A DNA stretch of 64,000 nt, from positions 28,517,341-28,581,340 of the forward strand of contig NW_019211456.1 in the NCBI RefSeq assembly GCF_002443255.2, read 5' to 3'. This DNA comes from Varroa destructor (Eukaryota; Arthropoda; Arachnida; Mesostigmata; Varroidae). The notes under the pieces are model-generated. The model saw only the letters and a program-made list of their open reading frames with translations, did no database searches and was not told the DNA's origin. Positions 1 through 12,501 of the stretch are shown one piece after another. Numbering within the stretch: position 1 is the stretch's first letter; each line of letters starts with the position of its first letter. The position numbers and the translations under genes were made by a program.

Positions 1-3000
1 AAGATATGGTACAGCACAATCGAAGGTAAGTTGTCAGCTTCAGAATCGATGCGAAGTATGCTCAATTACTCTAGATCGACACGAGTGTTCATTTCCGATA
101 TATACCGTTTTCTATAAAGTGTAATATTTACATTAGCTTTATTAGATACAAATATTTATAGTTTTTCAATTCACTACAGTCTATGATGATCAGGTTTCCA
201 TTCCTCCACTGAAGCACCAAATCAATCGGTAACAGTATCAGTAACTTTCCGATCCACGCACATCACCAACCTGCGTAATAGAAACCGCTCATGTCACAAT
301 CGGCGCTGCGTTGCGTATCAAAAGTGCGCTACGAAGTACAAAGAAAAACCGACTACTCTTAGCGTTAGTAAAGCTTTTGAGCGCAGATACAATACTTTCT
401 AGATGACTAGTCGGCTGCGTCAATAAGCTAATTTTTTTTATGATAGTAATGTAACGCGGAGGGATAAACGAGATTTGAACACAAATGTTTTCAATAGCGT
501 CCACCGTTCTCTGTTGACATCAACATTTTTATTGCACGACCATTGTCTATTCCTGTAGCCAAATAAGGTGCTAGTCAAATTAGTGATTGTATAAGAATCC
601 TATAGAAGCACACAAGGGGCTTAGGACTATTTACTACAATATGAGCTCATTAATTTTGTATTTTTTTTTCAATTTAAGCTAGATAAGGAACGAAGCTCTT
701 GCTATTCCAAGAGGGACCGACTAGTCTTTATAATACAACCGATTTGTAGCATAAATTTATAACAAGCCAAGTTGCAAATAAGGTAGAGATGGGTTGACTA
801 TACTATGAAAGAGTTTTGTTACCTTTAGGGCCGCGCAATCTGCCCAGGTCAAGTTGGTTGCCATCAATATCAATTTTGCACGAATTTACGTCTCCGACGA
901 TCGAGTGTTCGGGACAGGCATGGTCCGTTTCCCATTCGATCATATACTGACAGGAGATGTTCGCTAGGAGACGTGGTGGACGATTCTGCAGAAGTTAAAT
1001 CGTATTGATCACTTGTCAATTTTTATAAATACTACGAACGACAGAAACACGCATCGGTACAGGTCGTTCCTAATGCTTAACGTTATTTGTACAATAATCG
1101 ATCTACTAGTCGCTTGTGACTTTACCTAATACTAACCCTGCCGCGTTTTTCTGGACATCGGAGGTGGATCACCGTGGAAGGATGATTCACACAGTTTTCG
1201 AATGGCTTCGAATTCTTCGATGGTTTGTATGTTATGGTGAGGTCGCCCGTTTCTTTGATGAGTTGTACTCTGGTAGACGAGTTGATTAATCCTACGGTTT
1301 TCCATGAAGATTTACGCAGGTTCAGGCAGGCTGCCGTACCAGGTGTAGTACAACCTAAATAATCATATTGGAATCAATAAATAGATGCCAAATCTTGCTT
1401 GCTACTCCAATTCGTCACAACAATAACAGGTGTGCATTTGTAGTGATCTTTGAAATAAAATCAGTTTTTATTTTACGCGCTTGCAGTAAAGCAGGTGGTA
1501 TTTGCAGTCTAATACCTCTTCGACGCTTTCTTTAGTAAACACGTTTTTCGAGATACGAGTTTACAATAAACCATATAAGACAGTTTAACTCTATACTAAA
1601 TAATTATATAAAATTATATATGATTAGGTCTGCTCTATGAATAGCCTATTATATCAACTACTCTTCTGCTTGCCCGTTGACACGAATTATGTATATCTAT
1701 CAACAATAATATACAGAAGAAATGAAAATAAGCTTACCGATCAAGCTGTCCGTGATATCCTGGCAGATGTTGATGTAAAGATCCACGTTGGATGCTTCAA
1801 CTTTATGTGTGCCCCGCAGACGAATGAGGTGACTCAGATCATATTTGTGACCAGTAAACTCATCGATGACATAACAAGGCACCTGAACGTTAGGCTTAAT
1901 GATTGGCGGAAGTCCTCCTGAAGATGGAGACGCAGCCGCAGGTAACGGTGTCCTGCTTCCAGTACTAGGAGGTGCACCGCTGTTCGCACCTTCAAAACAG
2001 GCCGCGGATGTTCGCCACGATAGAATCATATTGCAGGAGTTATCCAGCATGTAATGGGGCGATCCCTGGAACAAATGGTACATACGGCTATACGTAAAGC
2101 ATTACGGAATTAATTCGTTTATACGCTCCAGACAAGACAAAAACAGTTATCACTTTGCATACATCTTACTGGAGTCTGAAATAAGACCTAGCGGATTACT
2201 CTAATACAGCTGATAGTGTGATTGTTCGCCCACAAAGTAAACTAGCTCCGCAGCCTACACAGTAAACTTTTGAAGTAAATTGCGATCCCAAGCTGCGTAT
2301 GATTCCAGCGCAACGGCAATTTCTAACCAATGATCTCATTAGCACGGTTGCATTCCGCTCAGGCTAGTTTGTCGGTGTTTTATGATTGGTGATTAAAGTA
2401 GAATATAAGATAGCATCATACTCATACTTGATTTGCAACTTTATGGCTACAGAAATCGCTATCATGACTAACTATAGCACGCAGGGCCTCGATTTATTTC
2501 ACTAATGTAAAGTCATACAATAGTGCACAACTCTACATTATTAGCATTAGTATACCTGTTGGAAGCAAGTCGAGCATATCTTAAAATAATGCTACCCACT
2601 GTCAAGAAACAGGTTAGTCGCCTTGCATGAATAGTGAGTACGTTTAAGATATATACAATTGGGTTTATACCAAAAAAGATACTATTGATATTAATCTCTT
2701 TCGGGATCAGGTAGTTGCAAGGACATTCAAATATCACGTCAGTTGATTTTCAAGTACGTATTTCAAGATGTAAAATTTCAACAGATTTTAACCTAGTTAA
2801 CAAGCCCTATAGCCGACACAATCTCGAAAGTAAATCGCCTACAAACATCCTAGGGAATGGCAAAAAACTCCCTCTCGAGTATTTACGATACATTTTTGGA
2901 TTTCTAGCAACATCGAGATAATTTCAAAAAATTCATCAGCTAACATTTTACCTTGATGTTCACTAAAAAAATTAGCTCTCTTTCTACCTCATGCGTTTTC

Positions 3001-6000
3001 TTTTCACACGCCCTTCGACACGGTGTTCGTCGCGATACAACAAATCTTTGAACGTAGATAATTTACACTAGTTATCCCTACCATCTGTGGACCATGTCTC
3101 TGCTTAACGTCACCTAAAGTGCTAAAGGGTTTCCTGTAGCACAATGCACATCTCTCATATTTGATTTACGTGACGTATGTACACCTGAAACCTATGGGGC
3201 AATTTTGCTTCAATAAGACACTTAATCCGAACAGCGAAAACAACCGAACACCGACAACAAAACCAAGAATGCTGCCGGATAAACCGCCTCCTTCGTGAAC
3301 CCTATGCGCGCTGTTCACGTTATTAAGATCCCTTGCTGGCCGTGTTCTTTTCGGCGGGACATATGCCCTATGCCATAATCTCTCGTCGATGATTCTCTTA
3401 AGTACCGGGCTTCCGTTTTCGTCGCCTTTTTTTTTGTCTACTGTTCGATCATCCCCCCCCCCCCGATTATAGTTTCCTTTGTTGTGTTATTTCTGCCTTT
3501 TCTGCATAACTTCGCTCGGCCATTTCGCTGCTCCATCTCTGCCTGCTGCTATTGCAAGCGAGGCTTTTCCTTCTGATCCTCCTCCTGTTATTGTCGTTGT
3601 TCGCAAGTTCCAAGATTTATATCGATCACCGGGCGTCCTATTAGTAGTTGCCCACTTCTGCCTTGTCATCACTGGTGGTGCTGCTACAAGAGCTAAACGA
3701 CTGCCATAAACCGTAATTACTGCTGTTGCCACTGTTGTCGCTAAGGACGCAACAAATGAGCTAACGAAGGGCAGTCACTTCATACTTCTGTCTGTGAGAC
3801 TGCTTCAATCTGACGCCCTTTACCCTAGACTTCCTTGGCCATCAGATATATATATCTCACTTCTCTATTGCTCAACTTCATCCACGGGATACTCCACCAT
3901 ATTACTACGATGGCACCACATCGCAACGGACTGGTAGATATTAAACCAGGCCGACATCGAATCTGTCGAGATAAGTGCAATAGCAGAAAAGCGGGGTGAA
4001 TGATTCATTTTATCTGGTAACTTTAGGTCGTCCTTATTAAGTGACTTCGTTTCATTTGCTGGCCAAGATCCTTTTTACATTTTTTCCGGTTTCCGAAAAC
4101 AGCTGAAGAAGGCCAACTTATGGTTATGGATATTCTTCTAAGACTAGCTAATGGTTGCATTATCATCAATGATATTGAGCTTGTCTCTGCTAGGAGAATG
4201 CTCCCCTTAGAAGGCTGAAAGTCTCTAAATACTTAGTTGAGGTGTTTAAAGATAGCGTAAATACCACTGGGTGCCTAGCATAAGTTGTGGCTAAATCGAG
4301 AGTCACAAGCGAAGATTAACTGTAACGATTCATTCGCCACAATAAAACCAAAAACAAATACGTGGTATAAATCATCAAGATATTCCAGTACATACAATTG
4401 AGATTAGGCGTTGAGTTCAAACTCATGCTGAAGTGGCATTTCATTAGTCAACCAGTGTCGCAAAGAGTCGACTTAGAATTTCATAACTTATTAATTCTGC
4501 GGCATTCGTTTAGCACTACAATATGAGTATTCCGTGCTAATGGTTTGGACTTCAACAAGCCATCGATTAGCCATTTATTTTACTTTCTAATATCCTGATA
4601 TTCATTTACTAGATTTTTTAGGAGTCTAAAGCCTACCATAATAAAAAGAAAGGACGTTCAAGAGATTTTTTCATACTATGCCTTTGTTATCTGTTCGTTA
4701 ATAATCATGCATTGCATTTGTAACTTACCAGATGAAAGCCGCATTGGAACGAGATGACCACTTGTATGTTTTTGCGAGCTTGGTGCTTGCAGGGCCCGCC
4801 CGTCAGAAAAACATAGTTCCTTTTCGCCTCAAAGGACTGATTCCCCTCCGTAGCCTTTACCAAAACCTCGGCTGTGTAGCTTTTATTAGCTGCGAATCGC
4901 GTGACATGGCATACAAATGCCCCATTGCACTCAACTGGCTGCAACTGGAAACTGTCGCCACTATTTTTGGTGAAATTGAGTGGCTCACATAGTGAAAGGT
5001 AAAATAGGCTAACTTCAGCTGAACTCGTCGGCTTTGGTATGACCCACGAATAACTGAAATCACGTAAACAACAGCACGATAGATTGTAGATTTTAAATAC
5101 GATATAGCGTTTTTGTTTTATACATAAATTACCACCAAGACGCAGTGTTATAATCCGTTTGTTTCCAGCCCGTGCTTACGTACATAAACCCAAAGTTATC
5201 TTTTATTATCTTTTCAGCAACAGTACAGCATTAATACTGAACAAACTTAGAACATAACTGTGTTGGATTATAGTTTTATCTGGTGAACGTGGTTACAAGT
5301 TTTTTTAAATGACACAACAAAAAAGCTAAAGTCTGATTGTTACCAGCATGTCAACACTTTTTTTTTATTTACATTTTATATCGACTGTCTCTAATCAAAT
5401 GCTACCCAACTCCAACCTCGCGTAGTAAGAGTTCAATCATTTTTAGTGCTCTGCGAAGCTTTCGTAAGTCTTTTTGCCTTTTCATAGGTTCTAACCCTTG
5501 TAATTTCACAAACTTTCTAAACAAATCAATTAGCAATAAAGCGATATTCAACAAGGACGTTACCGTGTCACGTTGCGAATAATTACCCCTTCACTGTGAG
5601 TAATCTATCAAACGTGACTTTATTGTGATCTATTTAAATTATGTCATACTATGTCATAATCAACTAAAGATGAAATAAAAGCAAACAAGTTCTCCAGAGA
5701 AAAGGAGGAGAATCAATCAGCTAGTCGCTTCGGTGAAACACACAGCGGCGATAAGGTCTATTAAAAAAAAACAATTGGTTTTTCGTTCAATCAATACAGT
5801 TTCATTCGCCTGCAGTACAGGAACTAGACTGAGTACGCGGTACGTCAAGCTTTGAATGATTGTAAACTCATCGAAAACAGTCCACCAATCAATATCCAAG
5901 GTAACCTCGCATTCGTCATCGACAATAACCAGAAGCCCGAATTAGGTGCTGCTCTACTCGTTGACTAATCAACACATAAAGGCGACAAAATCTCCATACT

Positions 6001-9000
6001 TCATGTGTCATTCTCATAGCGTTCATGGTACGAGTGGCGGAGCCCCAACTAATATAGCCTCTGAAGCTATGTGATAGTCACAGAATAACAACAATAACGA
6101 CGCTTTTTTTGGCTAGCACACCTTGTGCATAAGTAAAATATGAATTACGCTCGTATTTATTTGAGAGAACCAATCGTACAAGAACTTTCATCCACTTACT
6201 ATTACTGAAAAAATATAAGTATTATTGTTGCCCGATTTTTACAGTAGCCCCGTAAACGGACGACAAATTGTAAGATGGCCTTAAGGCTCAGCACGCTTTT
6301 CCATAGGGTTAAGGGCTCTCTCCTAGACAAGTCCGTTCAAGCAGAGACTGATGATATATAGTGATGTGGAGAGTTCGCTTAAATTCGGGTCAGGCGAGAG
6401 CAGACTATTTCCGATCATATCGAATCGTACAGATACAGCGTGTGCAATAGGCTATATTTGCTGAAAGTTGATTTCGCTAGCAAAAGTCTTAGGTTTTTTC
6501 TAGAACGCCAAACTATAACACGAAATAGTATGTCAGTCGAAACTACCATGTAGTAGCCATTGTGTAACAATAAAAGACATGTCACAATGTGCTCTTCTAA
6601 CGATGCAATCGTTCTTGAACACAACGCGTTAGTCGAAGCTTTTTATACCAATTTAAGCTATTCATCTCTGCAACGTACATATGAATTAATGGAAAATATG
6701 AGGTGGCAGCCTTGTCGTCCTCTTTGCCTCGTGGAGTCTAGCTGCTATGTGTGTCTTGCGCCAATTCATGCCGAAGCTTCTTAAGCACGTCACCTACTTA
6801 CCTACTAAATTGTACTGCTTACTCAAAGGAATGTATTTATTAAAACTAAATGCAGTGTTGAACGATATAAAACACTTTGTTATAAATAGACAGGCATCGC
6901 GTATGGCGTTTAAAATTGCAGCGTATGCTTGTTACTGATAAGCTCGTGTGTTCAAGTTCAGCACTTATTACAGTATTATTCTATCTTTAGTCTTACACGT
7001 AAACGGACCTAACAAAGTTGTGTGATGTTCTCTTGAATGTTTGGTAGCAGCTTCTTGAAGGTAAGCCACAAGGCATTTAAGGTGATCTTACATGAGGCGC
7101 ACATATTTAACGAAATATTTGATTATTCATTTGGTAGTAGATCTTTTTTTCATATTCTAAAAGGACCTTTGGGCATTGCTATATAGGAAAGGCGACTTAA
7201 CTTGAACGGTGCCTCCCTGCTTCAACGTCTGCCCATTTCTTTGAACAGTGACGCATGCGGCCTTTAGATTTCCAAAGACGACTTGGCCTGGCCGGACATG
7301 ACTAAGTGATCTCGGAGAATCCTATTCTGCCGGCGAACCACATCCTACGATGATTTCTGCTTTTGGCTGATATTTTCCCTATTCACGAACATTGCTCATC
7401 AGAAATCTTTCATATAATTTGTGTAAACCCCTATGCTGAAGCCGCGATAATTGGTCGCTTGTAGCTAAATATACCGCCCACCTTATAAGGTGGGCTGACA
7501 ATCTTCAGTACCTGTACACAGCGCGGATGCTACGCAATAATAGACGGCCATAATAACAGGTGCGAGACTTACGGACATAAGCTCGCGTAAAGAGGTGTTC
7601 TCAGTGTGGTTTTCTCAAATTGCGGAGACGTACTCATTTTGAAACTCGTGTTCAACTGTTAATTTGAATTCGTACAGGATTTGAAGGGATATAGTTTATG
7701 CCTGAAAAAAAAAATTAGTCTTACTATAACAGCTAGGAGTGATAGACAGTTTCCCCCATTGAAATAACTGATCGGCAGGAAATTTTTTTCCAAATTTATC
7801 TTTGAAATTGCTATCCGTTTTTTGTTTTAGGGTTACACAGACAAAGACCAACAGTTAGCAGCCCAAAGCTATTAGGTTTCAGCCAACGCCGCATTTAAGT
7901 CATAGTCGTTTCCTAAGCTTAGAGCAAAGCCTGAACAATACAGATGATCTTTATTTTTTTTATTGGTTCTTAAGAGCTTCACAAATCAATTCTGCAATTT
8001 TTTTTGATCTGCCAAGCAAGGCCAGCAGGACGATAGAAGTGCCACGAACGATATGGCATTAACGGCAAGTTACAAAGGAATTTACCCCTGATGAAACGCC
8101 CCGTTTTGGTTTTTCTTTGGCCGCTATTTCAACAGTTATTTTACCGTTTTTGAGCACAGTTGCTGCATCGATAGCCAGAATTGGCGATCCATATGCAGCT
8201 AGCGGTCTATTCGAGAGTGACGAACGAGTTACTTTTTATTGACAGCTGGTGAGATAGAAGAAGGACAAAAACACACCGACTGAATGTCGTAGTTCACGTC
8301 GACGTTTCTCGCATTTATTCAAAGGGCTTTGTTGGTAGCCAATCCAGCTGCGGTTAGCCATATCACGGCGTCGTCATTTCGAGTCTAAACAAGAGCATCA
8401 GCTATATATATGTTAAATAACTAGATAATTTTACTAATATATCATCATAAGGCAGATAGTCAGTGAAACCAATCCATGAAATGATTTTCCCTTTACTATT
8501 ATTATTATATGCAGCTTTAGTTGTTATCAGCCACGATATTGCCTGGCCTGAAACAAAGCGCGTATTGATAGCGCAACGAAGTTGTCCTTTGATGATTATA
8601 TATCCTTTACATCCAAGGCAAGAATAGCAAGGACAACTGGCGCAATATATGTCCGTCTTCATCCTCTCCTTTTATTCTGCATCTCTGCGTCAGCTGCAAT
8701 TTCGAGTTTCAGACGTTTAATGGAGGCTTAGCTGTAGCTGCCCAGTGTAGCGCATCGTCTCGATTTGCATTAGAAATAAGTATAAACAGACTCCAACAAG
8801 TTCGTTAAAGTGGCTCAGTCTTCGCAAGTCTATTCTAACTGTAGTCACAAGGCAAAGAATACGCTGTTCCTTTTGATACGATCGGGCCTTTCCCAGCTCA
8901 TAAACTGTTTTTACACTGGCGCGGATATATGGACAAAAGACTCAGCCAGTTAGTCCTATCCAGCCCGCTCGTTATCCAGTGACTAGCCTAGGTCTATCAT

Positions 9001-10799
9001 CCCACTTTTCCCATGGACAAAAATCGTGGTAAACAGGCAAAACAAAAAATTCATATTCAACTATTTATACGTGGGAAGTTCGAATTACAGATATAAAAAA
9101 CAAGGCAAATATTGTCAATAATACCACTATACGACTATTTCCATGAAGTCACCTTTTTCCCCTCAAAATCTTCGGTAGAGAATCATGTAAGTCAAGCCGA
9201 AGGGTACCGCCATGTTGTTTAAGTTGCTATGTTGTTTTGTTGACTTCTTATAGATGAACATATATGTTGCTTCAGCGAGTTTTATTTTATTTATGACGGA
9301 GCATCAAATACAATTTCAAAAAATTTTCTGACCGTAGAGAATTGGAATAGCTTTGGGTTATACTGCCGCGTGAAAACCCACGGTGCTTTCGAGTCGCTAC
9401 GGCGCCATTAGATTTCATCAAGTTAAAGCAAAATTCGGTAATGGCAGGAACTAGTAACGTGAAGAATGGAAAGAACTGCAAATAAAGCAACAGGGCATGA
9501 TAGAAGATAAAGCACGATAAAAGCTGAAGGATTAAGCTTTAAGCTAAAATTGACAGCGGATCTAACAAAGGTTTTGCTCCGACAAGCATAGCTTGCTTTG
9601 TAAGTCTTGCGTAGCCGATGTACCGGGTATCATATAAACGAGCCATAGAGCTTGTGTAACAGTGAAATCTAGTATCTTATATGATGGGACGTATGTTTGT
9701 TACCATCAGCCTGGCAACAATCAACCGCGTTGCATTATCTAGTCTTAGCAACGCGAAAAATGGTCTACTTGCGAGGCAAAAAAAAGCCTACCTATCTTCC
9801 CTCTATTAAACAGTATTCTACACAATAACCAATACATTTTCACAAAGAACTGAATAATCGTTATGGACGCGAGTCGAGTTCTGTTGGCCTTTCAACATCA
9901 TTGGGTGATTGCTTACCTATTCGTTTCAAGGTTAGTCAAATCTCCTTGCAACAAAATAACGTTTTGCTAATTAGTGGTGGGCTAAAGAACGTTACTAATT
10001 AGAAAACATTGTCTTGTATGTGTATTACACACAACTAAATACAATTGGTTCTAAAAATTAAATGAGCAAAGTAGATGTAGATGCCGTAATGATGACAAAG
10101 CTATTAAATCGATTTGGGAAGAATACCAGCCCATCAGCATAGCCTCACTCCGTTCCAACGAGAAAGAGCTACCCAACTTCTTCCATAGCAACATCCGTTC
10201 TAATCTGTGTCTATTTATTTTACGACCGCGGAAAGTCACGTGGCAACAGCACAAGTGAAAAAAAATTAACAACACCGTAATAGTCAATAAAATTTGTTTT
10301 ATATTGGTTTAGTTATTATTGTCAAAGGAGAAATAGAATGTTAAATAATGGCTTCGGCAGCGATGATCACTTCTATACTGACCGTCGATCATTTTCTACA
10401 GTGAACAATCGATACCAGATCACTCCAAAACTATATATATATATAAAACAAAACCAGGAATAGTATTAATAATACTGGTAATTTTCGTTTTCTCTTTATT
10501 TCCTTATGACTCTGTCATCTTCAATGTTCAATGTAATCTGTTGTTTCTGTTGTTCCTACAGCAACCTGTGCTGTCACATTGGTCAGGAACGTCAATATGA
10601 AATAATGAGCCTACATATTCAAATGTATTACTTACGCTCCAAGTAGTTTTCCATCTATTCCTTTAATCGAGCCCGCACAAAACGCCGCATGATTGAATCC
10701 GCGTTCCTGTGATTCCAGTTCATCTTGCGAGCTAACAGCGATTAGCTGGGCCAGAAATACCGTCGTGAGAAAGAGTCTACTAGTGATTGCTGGTCTCAT
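1..10799 (-). CDS. LERP: Cation-independent mannose-6-phosphate receptor / LERP-like (5' part, partial at left edge)
   Basis: Type I sorting receptor for lysosomal enzymes, built from repeated MRH domains acting in Golgi and endosomes (family knowledge). Exons on the minus strand: 10636-10799, 4729-5053, 1738-2065, 1137-1354, 823-985 and 1-37 (partial; weakest). Every junction is GT..AG and phases agree (2,0,1,0,1). About 411 residues are visible. Residues 1-25 form a signal peptide (MRPAITSRLFLTTVFLAQ). MRH1 (about 38-163) has Cys 41, 77, 97, 103, 143 and 159 and a GGPC...R...ISFQCG end. MRH2 (164-345) opens GSPHYMLDNSCNMILSWRTS, then has TGHKYDLSHL and YINIC, and closes with a Cys-rich half. 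MRH3 starts SCQYMIEWETDHACP. An Ala/Pro/Ser-rich insert at about 190-222 is unusual for MRH. I chose the ATG at 10799 because it starts the signal peptide cleanly; an in-frame ATG at 11012 adds an unlikely leader. The remaining repeats, membrane segment and tail lie outside the window. Confidence 0.85.
3453..3464. repeat. poly-C run (12 C)
   Basis: Uninterrupted run of C in the intron between the LERP exons at 1738-2065 and 4729-5053. The adjoining open frames on both strands (about 3479-3732) are mirror images of each other and were not accepted as coding. Confidence 0.9.
5054..10635 (-). other. LERP intron 1 (5.6 kb)
   Basis: This is the span between the signal-peptide exon and the exon completing the first MRH domain. 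The donor on the minus strand is GGAGC|gtaagt and the acceptor is gtgatttcag|TTATTCG. It is mostly AT-rich sequence with no recognised gene. At 6702-6938 (plus strand) it holds a hydrophobic open frame resembling the C-terminus of the small membrane genes at 42-49 kb, listed separately. Confidence 0.7.
6702..6938 (+). pseudogene. Possible relic of the small SP/membrane-helix family, inside LERP intron 1
   Basis: The open frame follows a TGA and a poor acceptor (tatgag|GT, phase 1). It reads as a hydrophobic stretch (LVVLFASWSLAAMCVL) followed by FMPKLLKHVTYL. The gene at 42.6 kb has FMPFVGKHVSVL in the same position relative to its helix. The DNA shares TTCATGCCG and AAGCACGT with identical spacing. 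Unlike the intact copies, the frame continues about 40 residues past the motif with no early stop. No signal-peptide exon was found for it. It could be a decayed copy or chance. Confidence 0.22.
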
Positions 10800-12501
10800 T
10801 TTCTTCGTTGTAGCTCGTGGTGCTTCAACGGCAAAATTTCTACTGAGGCAACTGTCACAGCTACCACTGCCGCTGTTGCTATTGCCGTTCACGCCGTAAC
10901 TGCAGTCTCTGCAGATGTTCTTGGCAGTGACGAATTTTCTACAGCGGCTCCTGGTTAGAAACCGCGGATCTCTGTCGCCGGTGGCCGATACTGACGACCA
11001 ACTCACTGTCATCCCGACTACCCCCCGCTAAACTGCACCGCTACCGGTGCGTAACTAGCGTTGGGGACGTCGACGGCGTTGATTTTAGTCCCAACAACGT
11101 TCTGGTCTTTGCCTCTGTTCGGAGGAAGTGACACCCAAAATGCGCTCGAAGCCACACCACACTCGCAGTATGTTTAACACGAGCAATCACGCAATCCAAC
11201 CGACAACAATGATAAGCGCCTCCTTATTGCGCCGCTGTTACGAGCATCACAGACAGCACACTGGCAAAAAGACATGTACAATCTTCACAGTTCTTCCTTT
11301 TCGAAGATAGATGATTATTTAACGGTTTCCCGTTAGAAATTAAAGCTTAGATACACCTCGTTCCAGTTTGCGGGAGCCACTATATTCGATGTGTTCACTT
11401 TTGCGGGTGCTGTCTGCAAGACTGGATCTGAATCTAAGGCAGATAACCAAACAAAACAAAGACCGATCCCTACGACTTGCACTCGTCTCACATCTGATCT
11501 AGCAACAACAGTGCCAGCGATATTTGAACATACAGATTAGACAACACACGACAAGGACTGATAGACTCAGCGGTTAAGACACGTATTGAGGGAAAGTCAC
11601 GAATAGCGGTGTAATACGCAGTTGTATGCAGTTAACAGCGGCGACCGGTTTACCACATAATCTCTTGTCATTCGATTTGAAATTAGTGAGTGCTTGGCTG
11701 CCATTTTAGAGCCAGCCAAACCAGTTTCTTTTAGGTGTAATCAACAGTGAAACTTCTAGTTTATGCTAAGATATTGTGTGAATCTATGATTAATACCGAT
11801 TACCTGGCTTGTTTACCTATTTCTTTTTCTGGCTGATTGTTTATCGACTGAATATGAAGCGAAAAATATACAGAACTTCGTCGTCCGGTCAGAAATTGCC
11901 CCCTTTTGCTTGTACCGGATCTACCGTAATTACTTTGGGCTTTGATAAAATGCGTAATTCGATAATTTGAACGAGTTTTTCACACTACGCTCTACCAAGC
12001 CAGTGCTTCACCACCTCATAGCACCACGGCCACTATGACCGTCACCCTCAGAGTCTAAAGATAGAATCAAACCACAGTACAAAGCACAGCACAGATACAG
12101 ACGGACACGCGAATTAACCAACGCATATAACAGCGACGCGCCTGTTACTGCGACTTATTTGCGACGACTTTATAGCCTCATTCGCACAAAGGCTGGCGGC
12201 TGTAAGGTAAACGGCTGCTACTCTGGCTACGGCTGGGATGGAGAAGAGGATGGCTGCCGCTGCCGAAATGACAGCTGGTTGACTAGAATACAACCGCAAC
12301 ACCGACGGTCGCCTTATTGATATGCACAACGACGCAAATCGCTCGTTCACGGCGCAGTAGCAACAGAACTAATAGCAGCCGAAGCGGATGAAAACATGCT
12401 ATCACGACAACGACGACGGCCGTGATGGGCTAAGAAGAGGGCGCCACCGCCGCCGCCGCCGCCACAACCACAGCAGCAGAAACCAATCTACCCAACAGTC
12501 T
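10800..12501. promoter_or_regulatory. Divergent upstream region between LERP and the 12.5-kb gene
   Basis: The two genes face away from each other across 1.7 kb that is visibly richer in G+C and CpG than the rest of the window. Open frames on both strands (10.8-11.0 kb, 12.1-12.35 kb) are probably by-products of base composition or 5'UTR. No TATA box or defined start site can be assigned from sequence alone. The shared promoter is an inference from orientation and composition. Confidence 0.3.
12444..12464. repeat. (CCG)n trinucleotide tract
   Basis: CCACCGCCGCCGCCGCCGCC tract about 40 bases before the chosen ATG of the small plus-strand gene. If an upstream in-frame ATG at 12388 were used, it would encode an Arg/His run. 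I treat it as 5'UTR because a signal peptide begins at 12502. Confidence 0.8.

Noticed and set aside
1637..1921. 94-codon plus-strand ORF
   Set aside because: It is the mirror image of the LERP exon at 1738-2065, which has clear MRH motifs.
3479..3732. Overlapping open frames on both strands near the poly-C run
   Set aside because: They are complementary shadows in a skewed-composition patch inside a LERP intron, with no motif in either.
4732..4992. 86-codon plus-strand ORF
   Set aside because: It is the shadow of the LERP exon at 4729-5053 on the opposite strand.
5717..5899. Possible extra MRH exon (CEVTLDIDWWTVFD) on the minus strand
   Set aside because: It loosely recalls the MRH C.....W.T pattern, but there is an in-frame stop just upstream, no usable acceptor, and the flanking LERP exons already join in phase without it.
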